In this document: piece after piece, positions 1-7,672 of the stretch
Layout of the letters: each line of letters opens with the position of its first letter
Numbering within the stretch: position 1 is the stretch's first letter
From: an uncultured Cellvibrionales bacterium
Lineage (GTDB): Bacteria > Pseudomonadota > Gammaproteobacteria > Pseudomonadales > Porticoccaceae
Assembly (NCBI GenBank): GCA_913062605.1
Contig: CAJXWQ010000006.1
Coordinates: 20,879-84,878 of the forward strand
Length of the DNA stretch: 64,000 nt
Direction of reading: 5' to 3'
Program-made: the position numbers and the translations under genes
The notes under the pieces: generated by a model
Told to the model about the DNA's origin: nothing
The model's database searches: none
What the model saw: only the letters and a program-made list of their open reading frames with translations

Positions 1-1
1 T

Positions 2-562
2 CACCCGATTGATACCATGATTAATCACAATACGACAGAAGTCTTTTTTGACAATATGGAAATTCCGGCCGATGCCCTGATTGGTGAAGAAGGTAAAGGT
101 TTTCGTTATGTCATGAGTGGAATGAATGCAGAGCGGGTGATTATTGCCGGTGAGAGTTTGGGGGATGCCAGGTTTTTTATTGAAAAATCGACCGCCTATG
201 CAAATGAAAGAAAAATTTTTGGTGGAGCAATAGGTAAAAACCAGGGGGTTCAATTTCCAATTGCCAGAGCTTATGCAGAAACCGAAGCAGCAGAATTGAT
301 GGCAAGAAAAGCCGCCGCGCTTTTTGACGCGGGGGAGCCTTGTGGTGCAGAAGCTAACATAGCAAAGATGTTATGTGCAGAAGCCGCCTGGAATGCAGGT
401 GAAGTTTGTATGCAAACCCATGGAGGTTTTGCCTTTGCCCGAGAATATGATATTGAACGTAAATGGCGTGAAGCAAGGCTTTATCTTATTGCACCAATAT
501 CAACCAATATGATTTTAAGCTATATCGGGCAGCATATTTTAGGTATGCCGAAATCATATTAG
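2..562 (+). CDS. Acyl-CoA dehydrogenase, C-terminal part (partial at window edge)
   Basis: This is the C-terminal ~186 residues of an acyl-CoA dehydrogenase, an FAD flavoenzyme that makes the alpha,beta double bond of acyl-CoA thioesters. The frame is open to the window edge, so the true start lies outside; the ATG at 17 is internal. The helical C-terminal domain is clear: a segment with NERKIFGGAIGKNQGVQ, then THGGFAFAREYDIERKWREA, which matches the family pattern of a GG turn followed by an ER...RDAR-like helix. The SDR and crotonase-fold genes downstream suggest a beta-oxidation-type catabolic cluster. The chain length or substrate cannot be read from this fragment. Confidence 0.9.
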   Translation, partial: HPIDTMINHNTTEVFFDNMEIPADALIGEEGKGFRYVMSGMNAERVIIAGESLGDARFFIEKSTAYANERKIFGGAIGKNQGVQFPIARAYAETEAAELMARKAAALFDAGEPCGAEANIAKMLCAEAAWNAGEVCMQTHGGFAFAREYDIERKWREARLYLIAPISTNMILSYIGQHILGMPKSY

Positions 563-769
563 AGTTAAGTCACACTGACGTGGGTGGATAAAATCTATCT
601 ATTTAGCAACAGGAGTTTTCTTTTTAATAAAACGGTTATTTGTTGGCTTCAATAAAGGCAGCTGAAGTAATAGCCGATTACTCACTATAAAAAAACTACT
701 TACTCAGGGTAAACATACCCGGGAAATGCATTGCTGGTTTAAGGCGTATAAGCGTTAGGAGAAAAGCAA

Positions 770-1678
770 GTGATAATGAACGGTAAGGTTGTATTGGTAA
801 CGGGAGCTGGCCGGGGAATAGGCAGGGCAATAGCTTTAATGATGGCACAGGAAGGTGCAAAGGTTGTTGTAAATGACTTGGGGGCCAGTATTGGTGGAGA
901 GGGTAATGATATAAGCCCGGCCCAGGAGGTTGTAGATAAGATATGTTCCTCTGGAGGAGAAGCTATTTTGAACGCTGATAGTGTCTCTGAGTTATCTGGT
1001 GCTGAAGCAATGATACAAGCAGCAATTGATAACTTTGGCAGAATTGACACTGTGGTAAACAATGCGGGTATTCTGCGGGATAAAATTTTCCATAAGATGA
1101 CGCCAGACGACTGGCATTCAGTGATCAATGTTCATTTAACCGGAAGTTTCAATACTGCACATGTTGCAGCCCAGTATTTTCGACAACAGGAAAGCGGTAG
1201 CTTTGTTTTTATGACATCAACCTCAGGGTTGATCGGTAATTATGGTCAGGCAAACTATTCTGCCGCCAAATTAGGAATTGTTGCACTGTCAAAAAGTATT
1301 GCATTGGATATGGCCCGCTATAATGTGCGTTCTAACTGTATTTCCCCATTTGCTTGGAGTCGAATGATTGGTTCTATACCTGTTGGGACGCCAGAGCAGA
1401 AACAACGAGTTGATAAATTAAAAGAGATGACCCCAGAAAAAGTAGCCCCGATGGCTGTTTACCTTGCCAGTGACTCAGCAAGAGAGGTTACAGGGCAAAT
1501 TTTTTCTGTCCGCAATAATGAAATATTTCTGATGTCACAACCACGACCAGTACGTTCATCACATCGCTCAGAAGGCTGGACACCAAAGACCATTGCAGAT
1601 CATGCAATCCCTGCACTTAAGGGCAGTTTCTATCCTTTGGATAGGTCTTCAGATGTTTTCTCTTGGGATCCTGTTTAG
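770..1678 (+). CDS. SDR-family NAD(P)-dependent oxidoreductase
   Basis: A 302-residue short-chain dehydrogenase/reductase. The Rossmann motif TGAGRGIG lies at residues 11-18 and NNAG at 97-100. The catalytic set is Ser150, Tyr163 and Lys167 (Y-x3-K within NYSAAK). The chain is longer than a classical SDR (~250 aa) because of a C-terminal tail of about 50 residues. That tail is seen in SDRs acting on bulky acyl-CoA or steroid-like substrates, so 3-hydroxyacyl-CoA dehydrogenase activity is a reasonable inference given the flanking acyl-CoA dehydrogenase and crotonase genes. The GTG at 770 is chosen because AGGAG at 757-761 is 8 nt upstream; ATG at 776 is the alternative. Confidence 0.85.
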   Translation: MIMNGKVVLVTGAGRGIGRAIALMMAQEGAKVVVNDLGASIGGEGNDISPAQEVVDKICSSGGEAILNADSVSELSGAEAMIQAAIDNFGRIDTVVNNAGILRDKIFHKMTPDDWHSVINVHLTGSFNTAHVAAQYFRQQESGSFVFMTSTSGLIGNYGQANYSAAKLGIVALSKSIALDMARYNVRSNCISPFAWSRMIGSIPVGTPEQKQRVDKLKEMTPEKVAPMAVYLASDSAREVTGQIFSVRNNEIFLMSQPRPVRSSHRSEGWTPKTIADHAIPALKGSFYPLDRSSDVFSWDPV

Positions 1679-1765
1679 TATTAAATATTTAGCTAGTAGA
1701 AAATAGCGACAATGAAGTTTTGAAAAATACTTTATTAAATAGATAAATGAATCGGAGAAATATTG

Positions 1766-2569
1766 ATGAACTATACTGATTTTCAATACTTGTTGTTTGA
1801 GCATAAAGGCAATGGGGTTTTATTAATTACCATTAACCGTCCAGATGTAATGAATGCAACAAATGCTCGCTTGCATTGGGAGCTGACTAAAATTTGGAAT
1901 GTAGTTGATGAGGATATAAACACCAAAGTTATCATTATTACAGGAGCTGGAGATCGAGCCTTTTCTGCTGGCGGAGACCTTGAGTGGGTAAGCGAAATGG
2001 CAGGAAACCCCTCAAGTATTGAAAATGTTAAAAAAGAAGCAGCAGATCTTGTTTATAACATTTTAAATTGTAGTAAGCCGATCATTTCTGCTATTAATGG
2101 TGTTGCTGTGGGTGCAGGATTAGTTGCTGCCCTGCTTGCAGATATCAGTATTATCTCAGCAGAAAATGGTCGATTTACTGATGGTCACGTCAAGTTAGGT
2201 GTTTCAGCAGGAGATCATGCTGCCATTATATGGCCATTATTATGTGGTATGGCTAAGGCAAAATATTATTTGATGACCGCTGACTTTATTAATGCCGAAG
2301 AGGCTGAGCGAATGGGAATGGTAAGCTTATGTGTACCACATGATGAATTAATGGCTAAAGCTTTTGTGATTGCCGATAAGTTGGCAAATGGAAGCCAGGT
2401 TGCTATTAAAGGAACAAAAAAGGCACTTAATGGTTGGATGCAGATGGCGTCCCCCATTTTTGAAAGCTCGTTGCGGGAAGAGATGCTTAATTTCCTAGGC
2501 GATGATGCTAAGGAAGGTATAGCTGCTATCCGTGAAAAAAGAGCGCCAGATTTCCCCTCAGCTAGGTAG
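1766..2569 (+). CDS. Enoyl-CoA hydratase/isomerase-family (crotonase-fold) protein
   Basis: A 267-residue crotonase-fold protein. The two oxyanion-hole segments are present (AFSAGGDLEW and AINGVAVGAGLVAALLADI). Neither catalytic glutamate of a classical hydratase is present: the Glu144-equivalent is Val in GAGLVAAL, and the Glu164-equivalent (usually within QPE) is His in TDGHVKLG. An Asp follows in SAGDHAA. It may therefore catalyse another CoA-thioester reaction (isomerase, hydrolase or C-C lyase) or use a rearranged active site. ATG at 1766 is preferred over TTG at 1763 because GGAG at 1754-1757 is well spaced. It ends the catabolic cluster, just before mobile-element debris. Confidence 0.82.
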   Translation: MNYTDFQYLLFEHKGNGVLLITINRPDVMNATNARLHWELTKIWNVVDEDINTKVIIITGAGDRAFSAGGDLEWVSEMAGNPSSIENVKKEAADLVYNILNCSKPIISAINGVAVGAGLVAALLADISIISAENGRFTDGHVKLGVSAGDHAAIIWPLLCGMAKAKYYLMTADFINAEEAERMGMVSLCVPHDELMAKAFVIADKLANGSQVAIKGTKKALNGWMQMASPIFESSLREEMLNFLGDDAKEGIAAIREKRAPDFPSAR

Positions 2570-2595
2570 CGTAACTTCAGCGTATAACAAATTAG

Positions 2596-2715
2596 TGATT
2601 TCCCCCACCAATTTCGGACACTTCGTTAAGCGAGTACAATTACTCAAAGAGGTGAATAATGACAAAATCAACAACCCGAAAACACTATACTCCTGAATTT
2701 AACCGCGTAGCGTAA
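2596..2715 (+). mobile_element. IS3-family left-end remnant with truncated orfA
   Basis: The segment starts with TGATTTCCCCCACCAATTTC and continues into TCGGACAC, which resembles the terminal inverted repeats of IS3-family elements. A short ORF follows at 2659-2715, beginning MTKSTTRKHYTPEFNR. YTPEF is the typical N-terminal motif of IS3 OrfA (a helix-turn-helix transposase subunit). The frame stops after 18 codons where the sequence changes to a hairpin-rich cassette. No orfB or right end is visible, so this is a dead fragment. Confidence 0.6.
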
Positions 2716-2820
2716 AGCTCGGGAGCTTGCCCCCGAGCTGGACGGCTTGCAATGGCTAAAGCCATTGTGGCGTCTCGAAGAGACGTACTAGCAAGAATCC
2801 CGGGGTTATCCGGGGGGGTG
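2716..2820. repeat. Tandem-hairpin cassette, possible transposon end or structured RNA
   Basis: Three perfect hairpins follow one another: AGCTCGGG/CCCGAGCT (2716-2723 with 2732-2739), CAATGGCT/AGCCATTG (2750-2757 with 2760-2767, 2-nt loop) and CGTCTC/GAGACG (2771-2776 with 2780-2785). A fourth, CCCGG/CCGGG, spans 2800-2814. The arrangement, ending in a GC stem just before the boundary, resembles the structured 3' ends of IS200/IS605 tnpB elements, but no tnpA or tnpB is present. It directly abuts the broken IS3 orfA. The assignment to a family is a guess; the hairpins themselves are certain. Confidence 0.45.
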
Positions 2821-3038
2821 CTGTTAAACACGGTGAGTTGTGGGTAAGTAGGCTGATTGTTGATATGGATCTCGCATAATTAATGATTATGTTAAACCCT
2901 TCAGGGGAATAATTGATCACACAAGATTGCCACAGATATGAATAAAAAGGGAGTAGTAGAATGGTATTCTTGAGAAATATTTTTCTACAGGCTTGTTAGT
3001 GCTCGACTGGATTTGGCGAGGAGAAATTGTACTAGTGA

Positions 3039-3060
3039 GATTCTAGTGTGATTCTAGTGT
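3039..3060 (+). repeat. 11-bp tandem direct repeat
   Basis: GATTCTAGTGT occurs twice back to back (3039-3049 and 3050-3060) in the non-coding stretch between the crotonase-fold gene and the GST gene. No gene was recognised from 2821 to 3300 apart from this repeat and a hairpin at 3117-3140. Confidence 0.7.
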
Positions 3061-3116
3061 GATTTGAGAGTTTCCGATGTTTGGCAAGCTCCGTAATTAT
3101 CCCTGCTAATTCTATA

Positions 3117-3140
3117 AACAGGGATGATTAATTCCCTGTT
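3117..3140. other. Perfect 8-bp inverted repeat
   Basis: AACAGGGA (3117-3124) and TCCCTGTT (3133-3140) can form a hairpin with an 8-nt loop. No T-tract follows, so it is not a typical terminator. It lies in mobile-element debris and may be a remnant. Confidence 0.4.
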
Positions 3141-3314
3141 ATTGATTTAGGGAAATTAGGGCTTAGGTTCTGTGAGCACCTGGCTGTAGCAAGGGTAGGG
3201 GGCCTAAAGCTAGCTAAAAGTGGATGTTTTCTCTGTAAATCAGGGTTATCTGGGAAATATTACCTTGTTGTTGCAGAGACTGGTTCGCAGAAGACTACTA
3301 CCACCGCCATAAAT

Positions 3315-3343
3315 AAAAAGCCCCCAAATTGGGGGCTTTTTTT
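3315..3343. terminator. Bidirectional rho-independent terminator
   Basis: AAAAAGCCCCC, loop AAATT, GGGGGCTTTTTTT. There is an A-tract on one side and a T-tract on the other, so it can work on both strands. On the minus strand it sits just past the stop codon of the GST gene and should end that transcript. Confidence 0.85.
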
Positions 3344-3385
3344 ATGCGTGAAAACTACGACTCGATCTTGATTGTTAGTGATAGC

Positions 3386-4021
3386 TCAGGCTTGGGCACT
3401 TGGTCGAGCTGATACTTCGTCATACCAGCGCAACGTGTTGGTATTTTCCTTCGGAATTTCCACCTCTGCCCACTTGGCAAAATCAATGGCACAGAGGGCG
3501 GTAATATCCACCATGGTGAAAGGGTCGCCAGTGATAAATTTGGAATCTTTAAGGTAGTGCTCAAGCCAATGGAAAAAGAGGTCGAGCGTTTTATAACCAC
3601 GTTCCATCAGCCCATCAATTGCAGGTATACCATCGACACCTGGGAGGCTTCGGTACGAGAAATTCTCATTTTTGGTGTTGTTACGGAAGGCCTCGGAGGT
3701 AGCAATCATGCCATCAAACTCCATTTTCCGTTGCAGGCATTCAATTTGAGCGCGCTCCACAGGCGTGGTGCCCAACAGAGGGGGCTCTGGATAGATATCC
3801 TCCAAATACTTACATATAGCCATGGTCTCATCAAATCGGGTGCCGTCATCAAGTTCTAATACGGGCAATAACCCACGGGGATTAATTGATAAAAATTTAT
3901 CTTTGAGGTTTTCACCGCCGACGATATCTATTTCGACTTTTGGTATATCCAGCCCTTTTTCCGCAATAAATATTCGGGCTCGTCTGGGATTTGGGGCAAC
4001 AGAACAGTCATAAAATTTCAT
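3386..4021 (-). CDS. Glutathione S-transferase family protein
   Basis: A 211-residue GST-fold protein. The N-terminal thioredoxin-like domain (residues ~1-78) includes NPRGLLPVLELDDGT, with the cis-Pro before Val, and the ETMAICKYLE segment that binds the gamma-glutamyl part of glutathione. An all-helical C-terminal domain follows, with an N-cap-like TMVDITALCAIDFAKW. The start at 4021 (MKFYDCSV) is preferred over the longer frame from 4096 because it begins at the first beta-strand and has GGAG about 10 nt upstream. The substrate is unknown. A bidirectional terminator follows the stop. Confidence 0.85.
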   Translation of the reverse strand: MKFYDCSVAPNPRRARIFIAEKGLDIPKVEIDIVGGENLKDKFLSINPRGLLPVLELDDGTRFDETMAICKYLEDIYPEPPLLGTTPVERAQIECLQRKMEFDGMIATSEAFRNNTKNENFSYRSLPGVDGIPAIDGLMERGYKTLDLFFHWLEHYLKDSKFITGDPFTMVDITALCAIDFAKWAEVEIPKENTNTLRWYDEVSARPSAQA

Positions 4022-4184
4022 GGGTACTGGTCTCCATAAAGTGAAGTTTACAGGCAGGTTTTGGCAATTAATTTTATCTGGGAACGCTCGTTCCAAATTG
4101 ACTGGATGGAAATATACCCTAGTGTTCCATGGGATGTATAGATGGTTGGGCTGTTACATGTGGTGGAAACCAAATGAAGGCTAA

Positions 4185-4895
4185 CTACGAAAAAAGCTTT
4201 GATAGCAACACGGGGATAGCCGTTTCAACACGAAGAATACGGTTGCCCAGTGTAATAGACTGGAAGCCCACTTCTTCCAGCTTTTCGATCTCGTAGTCGA
4301 TAAAGCCACCTTCAGGGCCAATGGCTAGTGTGGTTGGTTGGTCGAGCCCCATGGGGCAGGGAAGTCCTCCTGAGGGGTGTGCAACTAATGGGTGGGTGTT
4401 GGCGATAATATGGTCTAGTTCATCTTCAACAAAGGGCTTAAAACGTTTTTTGATAAGCACTTCGGGCAGCCGGGTATCGCACCCTTGCTCAAGTCCCAGA
4501 AGAAGTTGCTCCTCAATAGCTGAATTTTCCAGCCAAGGTGTTTGCCAGTAGCTTTTTTCAACTCGCCAAGTGTTAATTAAGTACAGTTGTTTAACGCCCA
4601 TGGTAGCAATGGTTTGAAAAATTCGTCGAAGCATTTTGGGGCGGGGTAATGCCAAAACGAGTGTTAGAGGAAGAGGGGCTGGCGGTTGATCGGTTAACGA
4701 CACTTCCAGTTGGGCCGATTGAGTATTAATTTTTAGGACCGTTGCTTTTCCCATCTTCCCATTAACCCTGCCGGCTTTAAGTATATCGCCGGCACAGGCA
4801 CGATGGATTTCGGTCAGGTGTTTTAAGCGGCGCCCAGAGAGCTCCACCAGGTTTTCAGAGACAAAGTCACTGTCTTTCAGAAGGAGTAAGTTCAT
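4185..4895 (-). CDS. rsmE: 16S rRNA (uracil-1498-N3)-methyltransferase RsmE
   Basis: RsmE uses SAM to methylate N3 of U1498 in 16S rRNA of the assembled 30S subunit. The 236-residue protein has the N-terminal PUA-like domain (HLTEIHRACAGD) and a SPOUT knot with the diagnostic LAIGPEGGF and LGNRILRVETA motifs, which form the SAM-binding trefoil. The start is set at 4895 (MNLLLLKD), which fits family length; the frame extends in principle to 4949. The gene appears monocistronic between the GST gene and a small unknown gene. Confidence 0.93.
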   Translation of the reverse strand: MNLLLLKDSDFVSENLVELSGRRLKHLTEIHRACAGDILKAGRVNGKMGKATVLKINTQSAQLEVSLTDQPPAPLPLTLVLALPRPKMLRRIFQTIATMGVKQLYLINTWRVEKSYWQTPWLENSAIEEQLLLGLEQGCDTRLPEVLIKKRFKPFVEDELDHIIANTHPLVAHPSGGLPCPMGLDQPTTLAIGPEGGFIDYEIEKLEEVGFQSITLGNRILRVETAIPVLLSKLFS

Positions 4896-5165
4896 AGTGC
4901 ATTGTGCATTGGCTATACAAAGGTCAGTTATAGGATAGCGTTTAACCAATTGGAGAGATACAGAAGCTCAAGATGAACCCTGTGTACTAACAAAATCTAA
5001 ATCTGGTGTTTGTGAAAGACTTAAACAGTTAAAATATGTCAGCACGGGCCAGTATCGCTTCAGACACTTTGACAAAATACTTATATCTTAAGGTTGCCTC
5101 TTGTGCCGAGTACCGAACAGAAAAATATTATTACCTGATCGGCCTTTATCGCTGTATGTGACTGT

Positions 5166-5471
5166 TTAAACGGGTATAACTTTAAACTCACCATCAACTT
5201 CAGCGAGATGATAAAAACATTGAAGTTCGAGGTAATTGGGAACCTGGCCTGGCAGGCCACTAACGATATTTTTACCTTGAGCGCGAAGGGCTAATGCGGC
5301 TTTACGTTGTTCCATATTCGTGGAGAAGGGCACAAAGATTTTTTGAGTGGCAGCCTGGTTTATGCTGTTTATACGAGCCCTCTGTTCAGCTTTATCTTCC
5401 CGGCTTGCAGCTGAACCCCTGGGCATTAACAAGTTTGTGTATGGCTGATCTTTTATCTTCGCTTTCTTCAT
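5166..5471 (-). CDS. Hypothetical protein, 101 aa
   Basis: A small ORF of unknown function. The N-terminal third is charged (KKAKIKDQP, SREDKAEQRARIN). The C-terminal part, PNYLELQCFYHLAEVDGEFK, looks like a compact folded segment. There is no signal peptide or membrane segment. The ribosome binding site before ATG 5471 is weak, and an internal Met about 15 codons in could also be used. Similar short ORFs are often mispredicted, so existence is only moderately supported. It is flanked by gaps of ~270 and ~260 nt with no other recognisable gene. Confidence 0.45.
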   Translation of the reverse strand: MKKAKIKDQPYTNLLMPRGSAASREDKAEQRARINSINQAATQKIFVPFSTNMEQRKAALALRAQGKNIVSGLPGQVPNYLELQCFYHLAEVDGEFKVIPV

Positions 5472-5733
5472 CTTTACGCTCAGTTTTGGAGTTTTTGTGA
5501 CAAGTTTTATTGAGTGAGTGCAGTGGGAGGCCGTACTGTTTCACGGGCCTCATCTTGAATAATAAGTGTATAAAAATCAACACTTGCTTTATTCAGTTAC
5601 AATTACTTTCTAGTTAACTAATCGTTATAAATCAATCGCCTATGTAGAATAAGTTGTACTCTCTTCGCGATTTCATAATCCTCAAGCACCCCCGTAATAC
5701 GGTTTTAGTGAAAAGGTGAGTTATTGATTTATA

Positions 5734-5810
5734 TGGCGCCCCGGAGAGGATTCGAACCTCTGACCTGCCCCTTAGGAGGGGGCCGCGCTATCCAGCTGTG
5801 CCACCGGGGC
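5734..5810 (-). tRNA. tRNA-Arg(CCT)
   Basis: A 77-nt cloverleaf reading AGG codons. Acceptor GCCCCGG pairs with CCGGGGC, the D arm contains AGCTGGATA, and the anticodon stem GCCCC/GGGGC encloses loop CTCCTAA (anticodon CCT). The T arm is AGAGG-TTCGAAT-CCTCT, the discriminator is G and CCA is encoded. A good promoter lies upstream. Confidence 0.97.
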
Positions 5811-5844
5811 GGATTAAAAGGACACATTACCGTTTGCCGGCGCA

Positions 5845-5873
5845 ATTCTAGGGTTTTCAGGTGACTGTATCAA
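5845..5873 (-). promoter_or_regulatory. Sigma70-type promoter of tRNA-Arg(CCT)
   Basis: On the minus strand the -35 is TTGATA (5868-5873), the spacer is 17 nt and the -10 is TAGAAT (5845-5850). A GC-rich discriminator (TGCGCCGGC) follows, typical of stringently controlled stable-RNA promoters. The predicted start is ~25-30 nt upstream of the mature tRNA. Confidence 0.7.
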
Positions 5874-6058
5874 CCTGTGACACAGATAGCTTTAGTGCGA
5901 ATAGGTAGAATGTCACTATCCCTCGTACAACTATAAATGAGCTTGAGTTTACCTGTCCACAGCGCAGTTCCTAGCTCATCTGGAGGATATGAGCAGGAGT
6001 GCTTGGCCTAGGCTTGTATTTAAAAGGCGAGGAGGCGCTAAGTTTTCACTGTCCTGGT

Positions 6059-6289
6059 CTAGCCATCTGACCGAACTGTAGCTATAGCCGCATCACGAGA
6101 CTCCGCTGTATCGTACCTTTGGCTTGTCGCAATAACTTGCTGGTTGGGCGAGTGAAGATCGAAGTAGTATTCTCCATTAGGAGACTCCTTTACGTCATAC
6201 CTGTCTATGTATGAGCAATTAACTTCTATAGAATCAAAAAGTTGAAGGTTTGTAACTGAAATATTTTGGTGCTCAGATTCAAAATTCAA
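6059..6289 (-). CDS. DUF1508 (YegP-like) domain protein
   Basis: A 76-residue protein whose C-terminal half, NGEYYFDLHSPNQQVIATSQ followed by RYDTAESRDAAIATVRSDG, matches the DUF1508/YegP repeat (a small beta-beta-beta-alpha unit). The family usually carries two such units, so this is a single-unit form with a non-matching N-terminus of ~35 residues. The molecular role of the family is unknown. It lies 115 nt downstream of the radical SAM gene on the same strand and could be its last operon partner. A second, shorter DUF1508-like ORF is at 8919-9029. Confidence 0.75.
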   Translation of the reverse strand: MNFESEHQNISVTNLQLFDSIEVNCSYIDRYDVKESPNGEYYFDLHSPNQQVIATSQRYDTAESRDAAIATVRSDG

Positions 6290-6404
6290 AAACGATCCTA
6301 TATAGAACTAAAATCGAAACTTGAGCTAGCGACCGGAGGTTTATTAACCTGTCGGGAATAATTTCTTTCTGGTTGTTGAACTACCAGTCATTTATACCTG
6401 AGCT

Positions 6405-7661
6405 TTACTTCGATATTGGAAACAAACTCAAGAATGATTCAATAGATTGTGGAGCTTCAGCACTTATTCCATCTGGTAAAGGGCGTAGTATCACCTGATG
6501 GATGATAGTCGGCATGGGCTCAAATCGAAAATAGCAATTTTCGCAACTCTTACTACCATTCGATTCTAAAAAGTGGGTCCGACGGCTGCGACTTAGCTGC
6601 CCTTTCCAGACAGAGTCAAATGATTTATTGATTAATGTGCCGAAAAATTCATCTTCATATTGGGCATAGCTGCAAAATGCCAATGTCCCATCCGCATTGA
6701 GTGTTGGCGCATGAAGAGGTTTTCCACAATCTAGCTGCCCCGATAAGTTGTTTGTTTTTCGAGTAGCTGCAACGGGTTTATCTCCAGCATACTCATATCG
6801 ACTTAAGGATTGGTTATCCGGTACTAGATTTTCATCTACATCCGTTCCACGAAAATCAAACGGGCGTAAGGTTTTAACGGAGAAGAGATCCGCACCAGAT
6901 TCCTGTGCAAGTTTCAGTAGCTCTGGCATTTGCTGTTCAGTTCCTTTAGTCGCGAGAGATCTGAATTCAATCAAAGGCAAGCTTTTCCCTAAGCGTTCTT
7001 TAGTTTTAACTAGCTGTTTTATTGTTTGTAAAACTTTTGTTAATTGCCCCCCTCGACGATAAGTTTGATAGGTCTCTTGGTCGGCACCATCCACGCACAC
7101 AATTACATTGTCAGGTTGAGCGAGGACGAGTTCCTCAATTTTCTTATCAGAATACTTTAGACTGCCATGAGTACTGATAACCGTCCTTATTCCACTTTTT
7201 CCGGCATGGCGGATCATTTCAGCAAGCCTCGGGTGTAGAAGGGGTTCACCCCAATCCCAGAAAAGCATAAATAATAGAGAGTCACGTAATGAGTCAACGG
7301 TCTGACAGTATAGATCAAAATCAAGGTGCTTTGTCGCACGCCCTAATGTTCCGGTTCCAGTAGGGCAGGCTGTACAACTCAGATTACAATGTGTAGTCAC
7401 GCCAACATGCAAAACATGTGGACGAGTTAATTCTATATATTTTCTAAATCTATTACTCAACGGAATTTTTGCCAGATTCTTCCGTTTTTTTTCATCCAGT
7501 GGGCAGGAATAAATTAAACGTTCCTGCTTAATTGAAAAAAATTCCTCTTTGCGAAGTTCAGTCAATCTATTGCGGTAGATATAAATAGGCTTCAACCATT
7601 TGCCTAATTGTTGCTTAGTTTTATCATATTTATTCCGTATTTTGTTGTTTAGTTTTATCAT
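6405..7661 (-). CDS. Radical SAM/SPASM domain protein
   Basis: A 418-residue radical SAM enzyme. The [4Fe-4S]/SAM motif is C92-x3-C96-x2-C99 in HCNLSCTACP, followed by WDWGEPLLHP, the GGE-like SAM-binding strand. The C-terminal part is a SPASM-type auxiliary cluster region: Cys in CGKPLHAPTLNADGTLAFC, then a CENCYF pair near the end. COG0535-like proteins with this layout occur in surface-polysaccharide and peptide-modifying clusters; the substrate is not known here. The start codon lies inside the 3' end of the upstream glycosyltransferase gene (32-nt overlap). The first 18 codons are encoded by a 34-bp tandem duplication. Removing one copy fuses the two ORFs in frame. Confidence 0.85.
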   Translation of the reverse strand: MIKLNNKIRNKYDKTKQQLGKWLKPIYIYRNRLTELRKEEFFSIKQERLIYSCPLDEKKRKNLAKIPLSNRFRKYIELTRPHVLHVGVTTHCNLSCTACPTGTGTLGRATKHLDFDLYCQTVDSLRDSLLFMLFWDWGEPLLHPRLAEMIRHAGKSGIRTVISTHGSLKYSDKKIEELVLAQPDNVIVCVDGADQETYQTYRRGGQLTKVLQTIKQLVKTKERLGKSLPLIEFRSLATKGTEQQMPELLKLAQESGADLFSVKTLRPFDFRGTDVDENLVPDNQSLSRYEYAGDKPVAATRKTNNLSGQLDCGKPLHAPTLNADGTLAFCSYAQYEDEFFGTLINKSFDSVWKGQLSRSRRTHFLESNGSKSCENCYFRFEPMPTIIHQVILRPLPDGISAEAPQSIESFLSLFPISK

Positions 7662-7672
7662 ATTTATTCCGT
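7608..7672. repeat. 34-bp-period tandem duplication across two overlapping genes
   Basis: Two copies of a 31-nt sequence (7608-7638 and 7642-7672) differ at one base and are offset by 34 nt; 24 nt at 7615-7638 and 7649-7672 are identical. In both copies RNKYDKTKQQ is encoded, once at the glycosyltransferase C-terminus and once near the radical SAM N-terminus. Because 34 is not a multiple of 3, the duplication shifts frame. It ends the glycosyltransferase with NTE-stop and supplies a fresh ATG for the radical SAM gene. Confidence 0.95.

Noticed and set aside
739..1128. 129-codon minus-strand ORF opposite the SDR
   Set aside because: Shadow of the SDR coding frame, with no recognisable motif.
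2716..3140. Repeats and hairpins considered as a CRISPR array
   Set aside because: No regular direct repeats with unique spacers and no cas gene; hairpins differ from one another.
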